Below are positions 1-9,304 of a stretch of DNA of 48,359 nt, piece by piece. The DNA is taken from contig JACVCS010000022.1 in the NCBI GenBank assembly GCA_016741915.1, positions 1 to 48,359 on the forward strand, read 5' to 3'. Each line of letters opens with the position of its first letter. The stretch's first letter is position 1. The notes below the pieces were generated by a model. The model ran no database searches, was not told where the DNA came from, and was given only the letters and a program-made list of their open reading frames with translations. Made by a program: the position numbers and the translations under genes. This DNA is from Phycisphaerales bacterium. Lineage in GTDB: Bacteria; Planctomycetota; Phycisphaerae; Phycisphaerales; UBA1924.

Positions 1-787
<787 letters not shown>

Positions 788-812
788 ATCACGGTTCTTC
801 GCCTTCAGGTGG

Positions 813-832
813 CCCGGCTCTCCAGAGCCGGG
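813..832. repeat. Palindromic intergenic repeat, copy 1 (compensated)
   Basis: CCCGGCTCT-CC-AGAGCCGGG forms a perfect 9-bp stem and is preceded by TTCAGGTGG. Compared with the consensus CACGGCTCT-CC-AGAGCCGTG, the second pair is C:G instead of A:T, a compensatory double change. It lies between the PTPS gene and tyrS. Confidence 0.8.
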
Positions 833-946
833 CGGCAGTGGACATCAATCGACGCCAGCCGCTTCCGCGGACCCAGCCCATGTCGGCCGCAAACCACACC
901 ACACGCCTCGGGCGTTACGCCCCCATCCCGAATATCCTCTCAGCCC

Positions 947-2440
947 ATGAACCCCACCTCCCCCACTTCAAACACGACTCCCACGCCCGCCGTCGAACTG
1001 AAGTCCTCCTTCCTTCAGGACATGCACGCCCGCGGCATGATCCACCAGTCCTCCGACCTCAAGGAACTCGACGCGCACCTGACCTCAGGCGTACGCAAGG
1101 CCTACGCCGGGTTCGATCCCACCGCCGACTCGCTGACCATCGGCAACCTCGTCACCGTCATGGCCCTCGCCCGCTTCCAGATCCACGGGCACCAGCCCAT
1201 CGCCCTCATGGGCGGCGGCACCGGCCTCATCGGCGACCCCTCCGGCAAATCCGCCGAACGCACGCTCATGACCGAAGAGACCGTGCGCAGCAACGTCGAA
1301 TCGATCCAACGCTCGCTCGACAACGTCTGGAAAGCCGCCCACGCGAAAGCCGAGTCGAAAGGCATCAAGCCGCAGCCGCTCACGACTGTCAACAACATCG
1401 ACTGGCTGAAAGGTCTGAGCTATCTCGACGCGCTCCGAAACATCGGCAAGCACTTCAGCGTCAACCAGATGATCGTCCGCGACAGCGTCAAAGACCGCCT
1501 GAACAACCGCGAACAGGGCATCAGCTACACCGAGTTCAGCTACATGATCCTGCAGGCGTACGACTACAAGCACCTGCACAACAATGAAGCCGTCACTTTG
1601 CAAATGGGTGGCAGCGATCAATGGGGCAATATCCTGAGTGGCCTGGACTTAATCCATCGACGATCAAGTGTCGAAGAGATTGTCAGGAGTGCGACTGTAT
1701 TAATGTTGCAATCAACCATTCAGAAAGATGTTTGCATATCTGATGAGATGATAAAGAAAAGCCGGCAGTTATCTGCTTTAGGTGATAGGTTGGCGAATGG
1801 ACATCAGTCAGCCTTCGGCCTCACCTGGCCCCTCGTCACCAAAGCCGACGGCGGCAAGTTCGGCAAAACCGAGTCCGGCGCCGTCTGGCTCTCCCCTAAG
1901 CGCACCAGCCCATACGCCTACTACCAGTTTTGGCTCAATGCCGCGGACGCCGACGTGGAGCGGTTCCTGAAGGTCTTCACGTTCATCGACGTTGAAGAGA
2001 TTGTCGCACTCATGCAGCGCCACGCCGCCAACCCCGGCGCGCGCGAGGCCCAACGCACGCTCGCCCAGCACGCAACCGACATTCTCCACGGCTTCACCGA
2101 ACGTCAGAAAGCCGAGCAAGCCGCGCAGGCCCTCTTCGCGGGCGACATCGTGTCGCTGCCGATCGAAACCCTCCGCGACGCCCTCGCCGCCGCTCCGACA
2201 ACGCAGCACCCGCGCGCCCAACTCGAAGGCGAAGGCGTTGCTCTGATCGACCTGCTGCCGCAGACCTCGCTCTGCAAGAGCAAGACCGAGGCCCGCACCT
2301 TCCTCACCGACGGCTCCATCAGCGTCAACGGCACCAAAGCCACCCTCGCCGACCGCCTCACCCCAACCAACCTCCTGGGCAACGAGCTCATCGCCCTCCG
2401 CCGCGGCAAAAAGAACTGGCACGTCACCCGCTGGTCGTGA
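947..2440 (+). CDS. tyrS: Tyrosyl-tRNA synthetase with in-frame insert
   Basis: Class I aminoacyl-tRNA synthetase that charges tRNA-Tyr in the cytoplasm. The HIGH-like motif is TIGN (residues 64-67), the tyrosine-pocket motif GGSDQWGN is at 221-228, the KMSKS-like motif is KFGKT (304-308), and an S4-type RNA-binding tail covers about 430-497. The start at 947 (MNPTSPTS) is the first ATG outside the repeat-bearing intergenic DNA; in-frame codons back to 809 run through that repeat and are unlikely to be coding. The 497-aa product is longer than the usual 420-ish. Most of the excess is about 47 residues (240-286) between the GGSDQWGN helix and QSAFGLTWPL, in a loop that is short in well-known family members. 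That stretch and its left flank are AT-rich (see separate entry). Confidence 0.96.
   Translation: MNPTSPTSNTTPTPAVELKSSFLQDMHARGMIHQSSDLKELDAHLTSGVRKAYAGFDPTADSLTIGNLVTVMALARFQIHGHQPIALMGGGTGLIGDPSGKSAERTLMTEETVRSNVESIQRSLDNVWKAAHAKAESKGIKPQPLTTVNNIDWLKGLSYLDALRNIGKHFSVNQMIVRDSVKDRLNNREQGISYTEFSYMILQAYDYKHLHNNEAVTLQMGGSDQWGNILSGLDLIHRRSSVEEIVRSATVLMLQSTIQKDVCISDEMIKKSRQLSALGDRLANGHQSAFGLTWPLVTKADGGKFGKTESGAVWLSPKRTSPYAYYQFWLNAADADVERFLKVFTFIDVEEIVALMQRHAANPGAREAQRTLAQHATDILHGFTERQKAEQAAQALFAGDIVSLPIETLRDALAAAPTTQHPRAQLEGEGVALIDLLPQTSLCKSKTEARTFLTDGSISVNGTKATLADRLTPTNLLGNELIALRRGKKNWHVTRWS
1585..1804 (+). other. AT-rich tract with in-frame insert inside tyrS
   Basis: By hand count, 1681-1800 holds 49 G+C of 120 (about 41 percent), against 38 of 60 just downstream (1801-1860). 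Codons such as TTA, ATA, AAA, TCA and GAT replace the usual G/C-ending ones. The change begins about 80 bases before the extra amino acids, so conserved residues (LQMGGSDQWGN, LSGLDLIHR) are also written in atypical codons. The extra residues run from codon 1664 to about 1804 with no stop or frameshift. Ends are judged by eye. Confidence 0.75.
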
Positions 2441-2463
2441 GCACTTTGGAATCAAGCGCCTTC

Positions 2464-2488
2464 GGTGGCACAGCTCTCCAGCGCCGTG
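2464..2488. repeat. Palindromic intergenic repeat, copy 2 (degenerate)
   Basis: GGTGGCACAGCTCTCCAGCGCCGTG matches the family consensus with two changes that break two stem pairs. It lies between tyrS and the GH38 gene. Confidence 0.65.
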
Positions 2489-2552
2489 TGCTCGTCGCCC
2501 GCGCCCCCTCACCGCTCACAACAAACAACTTCCCCTGCGTACCCTCCTCGCT

Positions 2553-5500
2553 ATGGCATTCCCACCCGGCGCGCAGATCCGTCCCGAGCTCGTTCTGGCA
2601 ACGTACGAGACCTTCGCCGCTCAGTTCATCGCCCCGCGGATCATCACCGCCCGCGCACCGCTGAGCGCCGCGATCTACCAGACCCCGCGCCGCCAGGCCC
2701 TCAGCGAAGCCCTCAACGCCACCTTCCGCCCCTTCAAGCTCGGTCATCGCTGGGGCCCGAAGTGGTCCACCTGCTGGTTCAACCTCAAGGCCGAGCCGCG
2801 CCAAACCCGCGCGCTTTCAGCAACCAACCTCGCCCTGCGCTTCAGCACCGACACCGAAGCGCTGCTCTACATCAACCGCACGCCGCACCAGGGCCTCGAC
2901 GTCAACCGCGACACCGCGATCCTTCCCGCCTCAACCGCCCGCGCCGTTCTCGCCGGCAAGGAAACCCTCCTCATCGAAGCCGCCTGCAACCACCCCTTCG
3001 GCGCCGTCGGCCTTCCCTGGGAAAGCGACGACACCAAACGCCGCTGGGAGAGCGAAACCCCGGGGCACTTCCTCGCCTGCGAGCTCATCAACACCGACCC
3101 GCAAATCCAAGCTCTGCACCGCGATTACACCTTTGCCATCGCCCTCGCCCGTGAACTGCTCCCCGAAGTGCCGCCCATGTTCGCCCCCAGCGCACCGTGG
3201 GCACCGGGCGCCAAGCCCTGGCAGGATTCTCGCGCCGAGCAACTGCTCGAAGCACTCCGCCGCGCAACCGAGATGCTCAAGGACCACGCAACCGACCTCG
3301 CCCGCATCGCCCCGAGCGTCTCGCGCCAACTCCACGCCGCACTCTCCATCCGCCCCAGCGGCTCAACCGCCCTCTGCCACGCCGTGGGTCACGCACACAT
3401 CGACACCGCCTGGCTCTGGCCCCTGGATGAAACCCGCCGAAAGTGTCAACGCACCTTCAGCAACGTCCTCCGCCTGATGGAGCGCGACAACCGCTTCGTC
3501 TTCCTCTGCACACAAGCCCAGCAGTACGCCTACATCGAGCGCGACGCGCCCGCACTCTTCAAACAGATCACCTCCCGCGTCCGCGAAGGCCGCTGGGAAG
3601 CCGGCGGCGGCGCATGGGTCGAGCCCGATTGCAACGTCCCCTCGGGCGAATCGCTCGCCCGCCAACTCGTCCACGGCTGCCGCTACTTCACCTCCCGCTT
3701 TGGCGAAAAGGCCGGCGCGCAGCGCCACCTCTTCCTCCCCGATACCTTCGGCTTCCCCGCCCAGCTCCCCCAGCTCATGCGCCTCGCGGGCCTCGATACC
3801 TTCATCACCAACAAACTCTCCTGGAACGACACCAACCCCTTCCCCCACACCACCTTCCGCTGGCTCGCCCCCGACGGCTCCTCCGTCCTTGCGCACCAAA
3901 CCCCGGGCTACGACTACAACGCCACCCTCTCATCACGCGAGCTCCGCCGCGGCATCACCAACCACCGCACCAAGCAACTCGCCTCCACCAACAACCCCTC
4001 CACCACTGGCCCACGCTACCTCCAACCCTTCGGCTTCGGTGACGGCGGCGGCGGCCCGACCGAATCCATGCTCCACGCCGCCCACACCAGCGCACACTGC
4101 GACGGCCTCCCCGTCGTCCAGTTCTCCCGCACCGACGACTTCGCCCAAGCCCTCCACGACGATGAAGCCGCCGCCAAACGCACCGGTCTCCACCTCCCCG
4201 AGCACCGCGGCGAGCTCGCCCTCGAACTCCATCGCGGCACCCTCACCACGCAATCCTGGATCAAACAAGCCAACCGCCAGGCCGAGGACGACCTCCGCCT
4301 CTGCGAGCTCCTCCTCGCCGGCAGCCCGCGCCCGCTCAGCAAGGCCGAACGCACGCGCGCTCTGAACGACCTCGACGAAGCCTGGAAGCTCCTCCTCCTC
4401 AACCAGTTCCACGACATCCTCCCCGGCTCATCGATCGCGCAGGTCTACGAAGACGCCCGCGCCCAGTTCACCCGCATCAACACGCTGCTCAACCCCTGGC
4501 TCGACCGCGGCATCGCCCTCTGGACCAGCGCCCTGAACACCAAGGGCATCAAACGCCCCATCGTCTGCTTCAACCCCGCCTCCACCGCACGAGGCAGCGT
4601 CTTCTCCGAGGGTGCCGCCGCCTTTGTCGCGGGTGCCGACGCGCTCTCCTGCGAGCTCATCGACGCCGCGGGCGCCGCGCCCGCAGAGGTCATCCCCGTC
4701 AAACTCGACGCCGACACGAAACGCCGCACCGCCATCCTCGACAACGGCCTCCTCCGCGCCGTCATCGACCCGCTCGGACAGATCACCTCCCTCCGCGCCG
4801 TGGGCTCCGACCTCTCACCAAACCACACCCGCGAGCTGTGCGCACCCACTGGCGCTCTCAACGCCCTGAGCCTCTACGAAGACCATCCGCGCCAGTGGGA
4901 GGCCTGGGACGTCGACGCCGCCACATTCCGCCACCCGATCGCGCAGACCGCCGCCGCGACCACATGGGAAGTCCTCGACGCCGGGCCCGCACGCGTCGCC
5001 ATCCGCGTCGTCCGCCCCCTGGGCCAGTCCAGCGAGATCGAACAGACCATCAGCCTCTCCACCGAGTCGCGCTCATTGGAAATCCGCTCGCGCGTCCGCT
5101 GGAACGAAGACCGCCGCCTCCTCCGCGCAGAGTTCGCAACCAGCGTCGAATCCTCCCACGCCCACTACCAAACCCAGTTCGCACGCGTCGCCCGCCCCGC
5201 CCTCGGCTCAGCTGCCCGCGACAGCGCGAACTTCGAGTCCGCAACCCACCGCTGGGTCGCCGCCCTCGACACCCTCGGCGGCGTCGGCATCCTCAACGAT
5301 CACAAATACGCCGCCAGCGCCACGCACCAGCCCGGCTCGCACCGCCTCACCCTCGAGATGACCCTCCTCCGCGCCGCGAACTACCCCGCCGCCGGCGCCG
5401 ATCGAGGCGAGCACGAGTTCACCTACGCCCTCTGCATCCCCCACCCACTCGCCCCCTTCGCGGGCCTCGACAGCGAAGCCGAGTCGCTCCACCGCGCCCT

Positions 5501-5843
5501 CTTCCTCCGCGAAGCCAAGCCCAACCAGCAAGGCCTCACCGGCGGCTCATGGTCCCCCCTCACCGTCGACTTCGACGAGCCCGCCTCCGTCACCGTCAGC
5601 GCCCTGAAGTTCGCCGAGGATAACGACGGCTCGCTCATACTCCGCATCGCCGAAACCGCCGGCTCGTCGTCGCAGGTCTCCATCGACTGGAACCTTCCTA
5701 TCAGCGAAGTCCAGCCCGTCGACATCCTCGAACGCCCGCTGAAGGGAACCCAACGCCTCAAGGGTTTCAGCCACGCCGCACGCCAGGGGCGAACCACCCT
5801 CCGCATCGCCCCATTCCAGATCGTCACGCTCCGCGCCCGCTGA
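2553..5843 (+). CDS. Glycoside hydrolase family 38 alpha-mannosidase
   Basis: A 1096-aa retaining alpha-mannosidase of family GH38 (class II), expected to release alpha-linked mannose. The catalytic domain shows GHAHIDTAW with the zinc ligands H282 and D284, the nucleophile Asp at D397 in LPDTFGF, and the zinc His H620 in NQFHDILPGSSI. The C-terminal part from about 650 onward fits the mid and beta-sandwich domains of the family. No signal peptide is obvious at the N-terminus (MAFPPGAQIRPEL), so it may act in the cytoplasm on imported oligosaccharides. It is convergent with the sugar-uptake locus that ends 4 bases away at 5848, which supports a link to glycan use. The ATG at 2553 lacks a strong Shine-Dalgarno sequence. 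Confidence 0.95.
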   Translation: MAFPPGAQIRPELVLATYETFAAQFIAPRIITARAPLSAAIYQTPRRQALSEALNATFRPFKLGHRWGPKWSTCWFNLKAEPRQTRALSATNLALRFSTDTEALLYINRTPHQGLDVNRDTAILPASTARAVLAGKETLLIEAACNHPFGAVGLPWESDDTKRRWESETPGHFLACELINTDPQIQALHRDYTFAIALARELLPEVPPMFAPSAPWAPGAKPWQDSRAEQLLEALRRATEMLKDHATDLARIAPSVSRQLHAALSIRPSGSTALCHAVGHAHIDTAWLWPLDETRRKCQRTFSNVLRLMERDNRFVFLCTQAQQYAYIERDAPALFKQITSRVREGRWEAGGGAWVEPDCNVPSGESLARQLVHGCRYFTSRFGEKAGAQRHLFLPDTFGFPAQLPQLMRLAGLDTFITNKLSWNDTNPFPHTTFRWLAPDGSSVLAHQTPGYDYNATLSSRELRRGITNHRTKQLASTNNPSTTGPRYLQPFGFGDGGGGPTESMLHAAHTSAHCDGLPVVQFSRTDDFAQALHDDEAAAKRTGLHLPEHRGELALELHRGTLTTQSWIKQANRQAEDDLRLCELLLAGSPRPLSKAERTRALNDLDEAWKLLLLNQFHDILPGSSIAQVYEDARAQFTRINTLLNPWLDRGIALWTSALNTKGIKRPIVCFNPASTARGSVFSEGAAAFVAGADALSCELIDAAGAAPAEVIPVKLDADTKRRTAILDNGLLRAVIDPLGQITSLRAVGSDLSPNHTRELCAPTGALNALSLYEDHPRQWEAWDVDAATFRHPIAQTAAATTWEVLDAGPARVAIRVVRPLGQSSEIEQTISLSTESRSLEIRSRVRWNEDRRLLRAEFATSVESSHAHYQTQFARVARPALGSAARDSANFESATHRWVAALDTLGGVGILNDHKYAASATHQPGSHRLTLEMTLLRAANYPAAGADRGEHEFTYALCIPHPLAPFAGLDSEAESLHRALFLREAKPNQQGLTGGSWSPLTVDFDEPASVTVSALKFAEDNDGSLILRIAETAGSSSQVSIDWNLPISEVQPVDILERPLKGTQRLKGFSHAARQGRTTLRIAPFQIVTLRAR

Positions 5844-5847
5844 TCGT

Positions 5848-7524
5848 TCAACGCTCCCAGGGCCAGTCGATCCGCACGCCCTGTCTCGTGACCTCATCCT
5901 GCACCGCCCGCACGCGCTGCGCACTCTGCGTCATCGCCTGCGCGCTCAGCCCGTCGCGCACCATCATCGCCGCGATCACGCCCGCGCTCTCGCCGATGTT
6001 CCACTCCACGTGGTGCATGCGGTACGCGCCGTTGACAATGTGCGACACGCCCAGGCACTTCCCCGCCGCCAGCAGATTCGTCACCCGCTTCGGCACCAGC
6101 GCCCCCATCGGCACCCGAAACGGCGCGCTCGGCACATACACGTTGTTCCTTCCCGCGCACGAGGGGTGCAGATCGATCGCGTAATGCCCAATCCCCACAC
6201 TATCAACAAACCGCTCGCCCGTGCCGTACGGCGTCACCTCCCAGTTCATCGCCTTGCTCGCCAAGCCCGCCGCTCGACGCTGGTCAGTCCCCACATGCCC
6301 CTCGTGCACGACCGTCATCGCCGCCAACCGCCGCGGCTCACGGATATACACCGCCTTCGCCAGCCCATCGCTCGTCCCGAGTTCCTCGCCGCGCAGCTTC
6401 AACCCCGGGTACCCAGGCCCCTTCCCGTCATGCCGCGGCGCCTCGGTCTGCATCCAGTACAGCAGGCTCAAGCTCTGCTCCCGCGCCCCGCGCAGCGCCG
6501 CCGCCCGCTCACCGGGCTCAACATCCAGCAGCGGCTTCTGCCAATAGTCCATCTGCACCATGTTGATCAGCGACACATCGGGCTTCCGCCCGCCCCAGAT
6601 CGACGCATCGACGATCCGCCGATACCGCCACATCTCCCACTCGCCCTCCACCGGCTCATCAGGCCAGGGCACCATCCGAAACTCCCGCCTCCCCGCCTCG
6701 TTATGGCTCGGCACCAACCAGCTCAAGAGCTTCCCCGTCCACGCCGGGCTCATCCCAACCCCGCCGCCCCCGATCCCCGGCGCATACCTCCGCCAGAACT
6801 CGTACGACGCCGGCTTCTCGATCGTGTGATCCTCACCCGCTTTGTGCTCAAGCGCAAAGCACCACGAGCACGCCTGCTGATCGAGCGCATCGAGTTTCTT
6901 CTCGCGCACATCAAAGTCGCGCCGCCCGTGCAGTTCGCCAAACACCTCCGCGTGCTCCGCCCCGACGAAGTACTCCGCCCGCGCCAGCGGCAGCACATCC
7001 CCCGTCTCCGTCGCATCCAGAAAGACCTTCGCCCGAACGATCACGCACTCGCCGCTGCGCACATCACGCAGCGTCACCGCCCGCATGCCGTCGCGGTCCA
7101 TCTCCGCCCCGATCGGCTCGTGCTGCATCAACCGGGTGAACCTTCGCGCATCCGCCCCACCAACCTCCCCAAGCATCTGCTCAATCGCACGCTCCCACCG
7201 CACCGGCTCGGCGCAGCACCGACTCACCCACCCGCCACCCGGGTTGAACGCCCCGAACGGCTCCACCGCCCGCGCACTCGCCCCATCCGCAAACGCACTC
7301 GCCCGCACGATCTCACGCAGCCGCTGATACCGCGCCGTCCCACCCACCGTCTCGATCCACGTGTTCTCATCGGGAGGCACGCCCTGACTCGTCAACTGCC
7401 CCCCCAGCCAATCCGTCGGCTCGCTGATCACGCACCGCATCCCCATCGACAACGCCGACAGCGCCGCCGCCACGCCGCCAACCCCGCCCCCGATGATCGC
7501 AATGTCCGCCTCAATGTCCTTCAC
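5848..7524 (-). CDS. FAD-dependent oxidoreductase (FAD_oxidored family)
   Basis: A 558-aa flavoprotein. The N-terminus has the Rossmann FAD motif IIGGGVGGVAAAL, then ISEPTDWLGGQLTSQG; the middle has FLDATETGDVLPLA; the C-terminus has NLLAAGKCLGVSHIVNGAYR, all typical of the PF12831-type family. Substrate unknown. The frame stays open to 7812, but that extension overlaps the upstream permease gene, so the start is placed at a GTG (7524) two bases after the permease stop. This tight spacing makes it the last gene of the sugar transporter operon, which suggests the enzyme oxidises the imported compound or a derivative (inference). Confidence 0.88.
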   Translation of the reverse strand: MKDIEADIAIIGGGVGGVAAALSALSMGMRCVISEPTDWLGGQLTSQGVPPDENTWIETVGGTARYQRLREIVRASAFADGASARAVEPFGAFNPGGGWVSRCCAEPVRWERAIEQMLGEVGGADARRFTRLMQHEPIGAEMDRDGMRAVTLRDVRSGECVIVRAKVFLDATETGDVLPLARAEYFVGAEHAEVFGELHGRRDFDVREKKLDALDQQACSWCFALEHKAGEDHTIEKPASYEFWRRYAPGIGGGGVGMSPAWTGKLLSWLVPSHNEAGRREFRMVPWPDEPVEGEWEMWRYRRIVDASIWGGRKPDVSLINMVQMDYWQKPLLDVEPGERAAALRGAREQSLSLLYWMQTEAPRHDGKGPGYPGLKLRGEELGTSDGLAKAVYIREPRRLAAMTVVHEGHVGTDQRRAAGLASKAMNWEVTPYGTGERFVDSVGIGHYAIDLHPSCAGRNNVYVPSAPFRVPMGALVPKRVTNLLAAGKCLGVSHIVNGAYRMHHVEWNIGESAGVIAAMMVRDGLSAQAMTQSAQRVRAVQDEVTRQGVRIDWPWER

Positions 7525-7526
7525 GC

Positions 7527-8420
7527 TCAGCCCTTCACACCGCCCGCAAACATCTGCGGCTTCAAAAACCGCTGGCTCAGCACAAACACCGCTACGATCG
7601 GCACCAGCGACAACACCGCCCCCGCATACGCCAGCCGCACGTTGCCCGCAAACTCGCCCAGCAACTGGTTCACCGCCACCGGCAGCGTGTAGTTCTTCGA
7701 CTCCTGCAGCACCACCAAGGGCCACAGCAGTTCGCTCCACGCCCCGATCACGCTGAACAGCGCCAGCGTCGCCAGCGTCGGTGCCGACAGCGGCAGCATC
7801 ACATGCCACCACACCTGCAACGTCGACGCACCGTCGATTCTCGCCGCCTCCTCAAGGCTCGCCGGAATCTGTTCAAAGGCCTGCTTGCACATCGAGATCC
7901 CCAGCGCCGACACACTGAACGGAATAATCACCCCGATGAGCGTGTCCGCAAGCCCCATCTGCACCACCGTCCGGAACATCGGCACCACAATCACCTGATC
8001 CGGAATCATCATCGTCGCCAGAATCAGCACGAAGACCCACGACCGCCCCTTGAACTTCATCCGCGCCAGCGGATACGCCGCAAGCGCCGCCAGCAACACA
8101 TTACACACCGCCCGCGTCCCCGTCACGATCACACTATTCAGCATCGGCCCGGCAAGGTTCCCCTTCTCCCACGCGTCCTGAAAGTTCCGCGTCGTCGCGC
8201 CCTTATACGCCCCCGCCTGCCCCGTCACCGGATCAACCGGCGCGCCCGTCACCGTGTGCGCAACAAACTCCCCCGCGCCCTTCAAGCTGCTCATGTCCCC
8301 GCCCGCCGGCTGCAGCGAAATCATCACCAGCAAAACCGCCGGCCCGATCGCCAGCCCCGCCAGCAACGCCGCACAGATCGTCAGCACTCCAGTAAGCCAC
8401 GCCGGGCGACGGTCGATCAT
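7527..8420 (-). CDS. Carbohydrate ABC transporter permease (MalG-type)
   Basis: A 297-aa inner-membrane permease of the CUT1 sugar ABC family. The EAA loop that contacts the ATPase reads EEAARIDGASTLQVWW, followed by the conserved LPLSAPTLATL. About six hydrophobic segments are visible, starting at residues 10-35. Between the first two there is an extended external loop (about residues 37-95). Its ATG overlaps the stop of the upstream permease by 4 bases (ATGA), so the two are translationally coupled. No ATPase gene is in the locus; a shared MsmX/MsmK-type ATPase elsewhere is likely. Confidence 0.94.
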   Translation of the reverse strand: MIDRRPAWLTGVLTICAALLAGLAIGPAVLLVMISLQPAGGDMSSLKGAGEFVAHTVTGAPVDPVTGQAGAYKGATTRNFQDAWEKGNLAGPMLNSVIVTGTRAVCNVLLAALAAYPLARMKFKGRSWVFVLILATMMIPDQVIVVPMFRTVVQMGLADTLIGVIIPFSVSALGISMCKQAFEQIPASLEEAARIDGASTLQVWWHVMLPLSAPTLATLALFSVIGAWSELLWPLVVLQESKNYTLPVAVNQLLGEFAGNVRLAYAGAVLSLVPIVAVFVLSQRFLKPQMFAGGVKG

Positions 8421-9301
8421 CCCTCCGCCCCCTCTTTCCCACGCGAAGCCAGCTTCATATTCACCAGCGAGAACGTCAGGATCACCAGAAACAACGCCAC
8501 CCCAAAGGCGCTCGCCAGCCCATAGTCCCCACGCTCAAACGCCGCATCGTAAATCAACGGCACCACCGTCTGATCCTCAATCGCCGCCCCCTTCACCGTC
8601 ACATACAACTCCTCAAACACCTTCAGCGCCGAGATCGACGAAATCACAAACACCAGCATCACCACAGGCCAAACGCTCGGCAGCACCACATGCCGAAACA
8701 CGCCCCACCGCCCCGCCCCATCCAGATAAGCCGCCTCCTTCAACTCCCGCGGCACCGCCAAGAGCCCCGCCAAAAACACCATCATGTAAAACCCAAACCC
8801 CTTCCAAAGCGTCACCATCATCGCGCTCAAAAGCGTCCAGGGCCACTGCGTCAGCCACGGCGCACCCTCAAACCCAACCGCCCTCAACACCCCGTTGATC
8901 GCGCCCGCATCCTCGGACAACGCCGCCCGCCACGCAATCGCCGCCACAATCGTCGGCGTCACCACCGGCAGAAACAGCACCAGCCGCAACCCCTTCGCCC
9001 ACTTCAGCCCCGCCTCCACAACCATCGCCGCCCCAAGGCTCAGCCCGATGATCAAAGGCGTCACCAGAAGATAGATCCCACTATTCAGCAGGCACCACCA
9101 GAACCGATCCGTGCTCACCAGCCGCCGATAGTTCTCCAGCCCGATGAACTCGGTCTCTCCGCCCTCAAACAACTTCACCCGCGTCAGCGAGAAGTACACC
9201 ACCTGCACAAACGCCAGCACAAAGAACACCCCCAGCACCACCAGCGCAGGCAACAAGAACACCCAAGGCGTGTACCAGCGCTGTCCGATCACGCCCTTCA
9301 T
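8417..9301 (-). CDS. Sugar ABC transporter permease (MalF/UgpA-type)
   Basis: A 294-aa CUT1 permease, partner of the MalG-type subunit downstream. The first membrane segment is at about 14-36 (WVFLLPALVVLGVFFVLAF). The EAA motif is ELKEAAYLDGAGRWGVFRHV, followed by VLPSVWPVVMLVFV. It starts 3 bases after the solute-binding protein gene stops, consistent with one operon of binding protein, two permeases and oxidoreductase. Confidence 0.94.
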   Translation of the reverse strand: MKGVIGQRWYTPWVFLLPALVVLGVFFVLAFVQVVYFSLTRVKLFEGGETEFIGLENYRRLVSTDRFWWCLLNSGIYLLVTPLIIGLSLGAAMVVEAGLKWAKGLRLVLFLPVVTPTIVAAIAWRAALSEDAGAINGVLRAVGFEGAPWLTQWPWTLLSAMMVTLWKGFGFYMMVFLAGLLAVPRELKEAAYLDGAGRWGVFRHVVLPSVWPVVMLVFVISSISALKVFEELYVTVKGAAIEDQTVVPLIYDAAFERGDYGLASAFGVALFLVILTFSLVNMKLASRGKEGAEG

Positions 9302-9304
9302 CGC

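Noticed and set aside
1585-1804. Intein or intron in tyrS
   Set aside because: At about 47 codons the extra segment is far too short for an intein and lacks its Cys/His-Asn ends; a group I or II intron would be longer and need not stay in frame.
6010-7692. Long open frame on the plus strand opposite the FAD oxidoreductase
   Set aside because: Arg/Pro/His-rich translation with no domain; a shadow of GC-rich coding DNA on the other strand, where clear FAD motifs exist.
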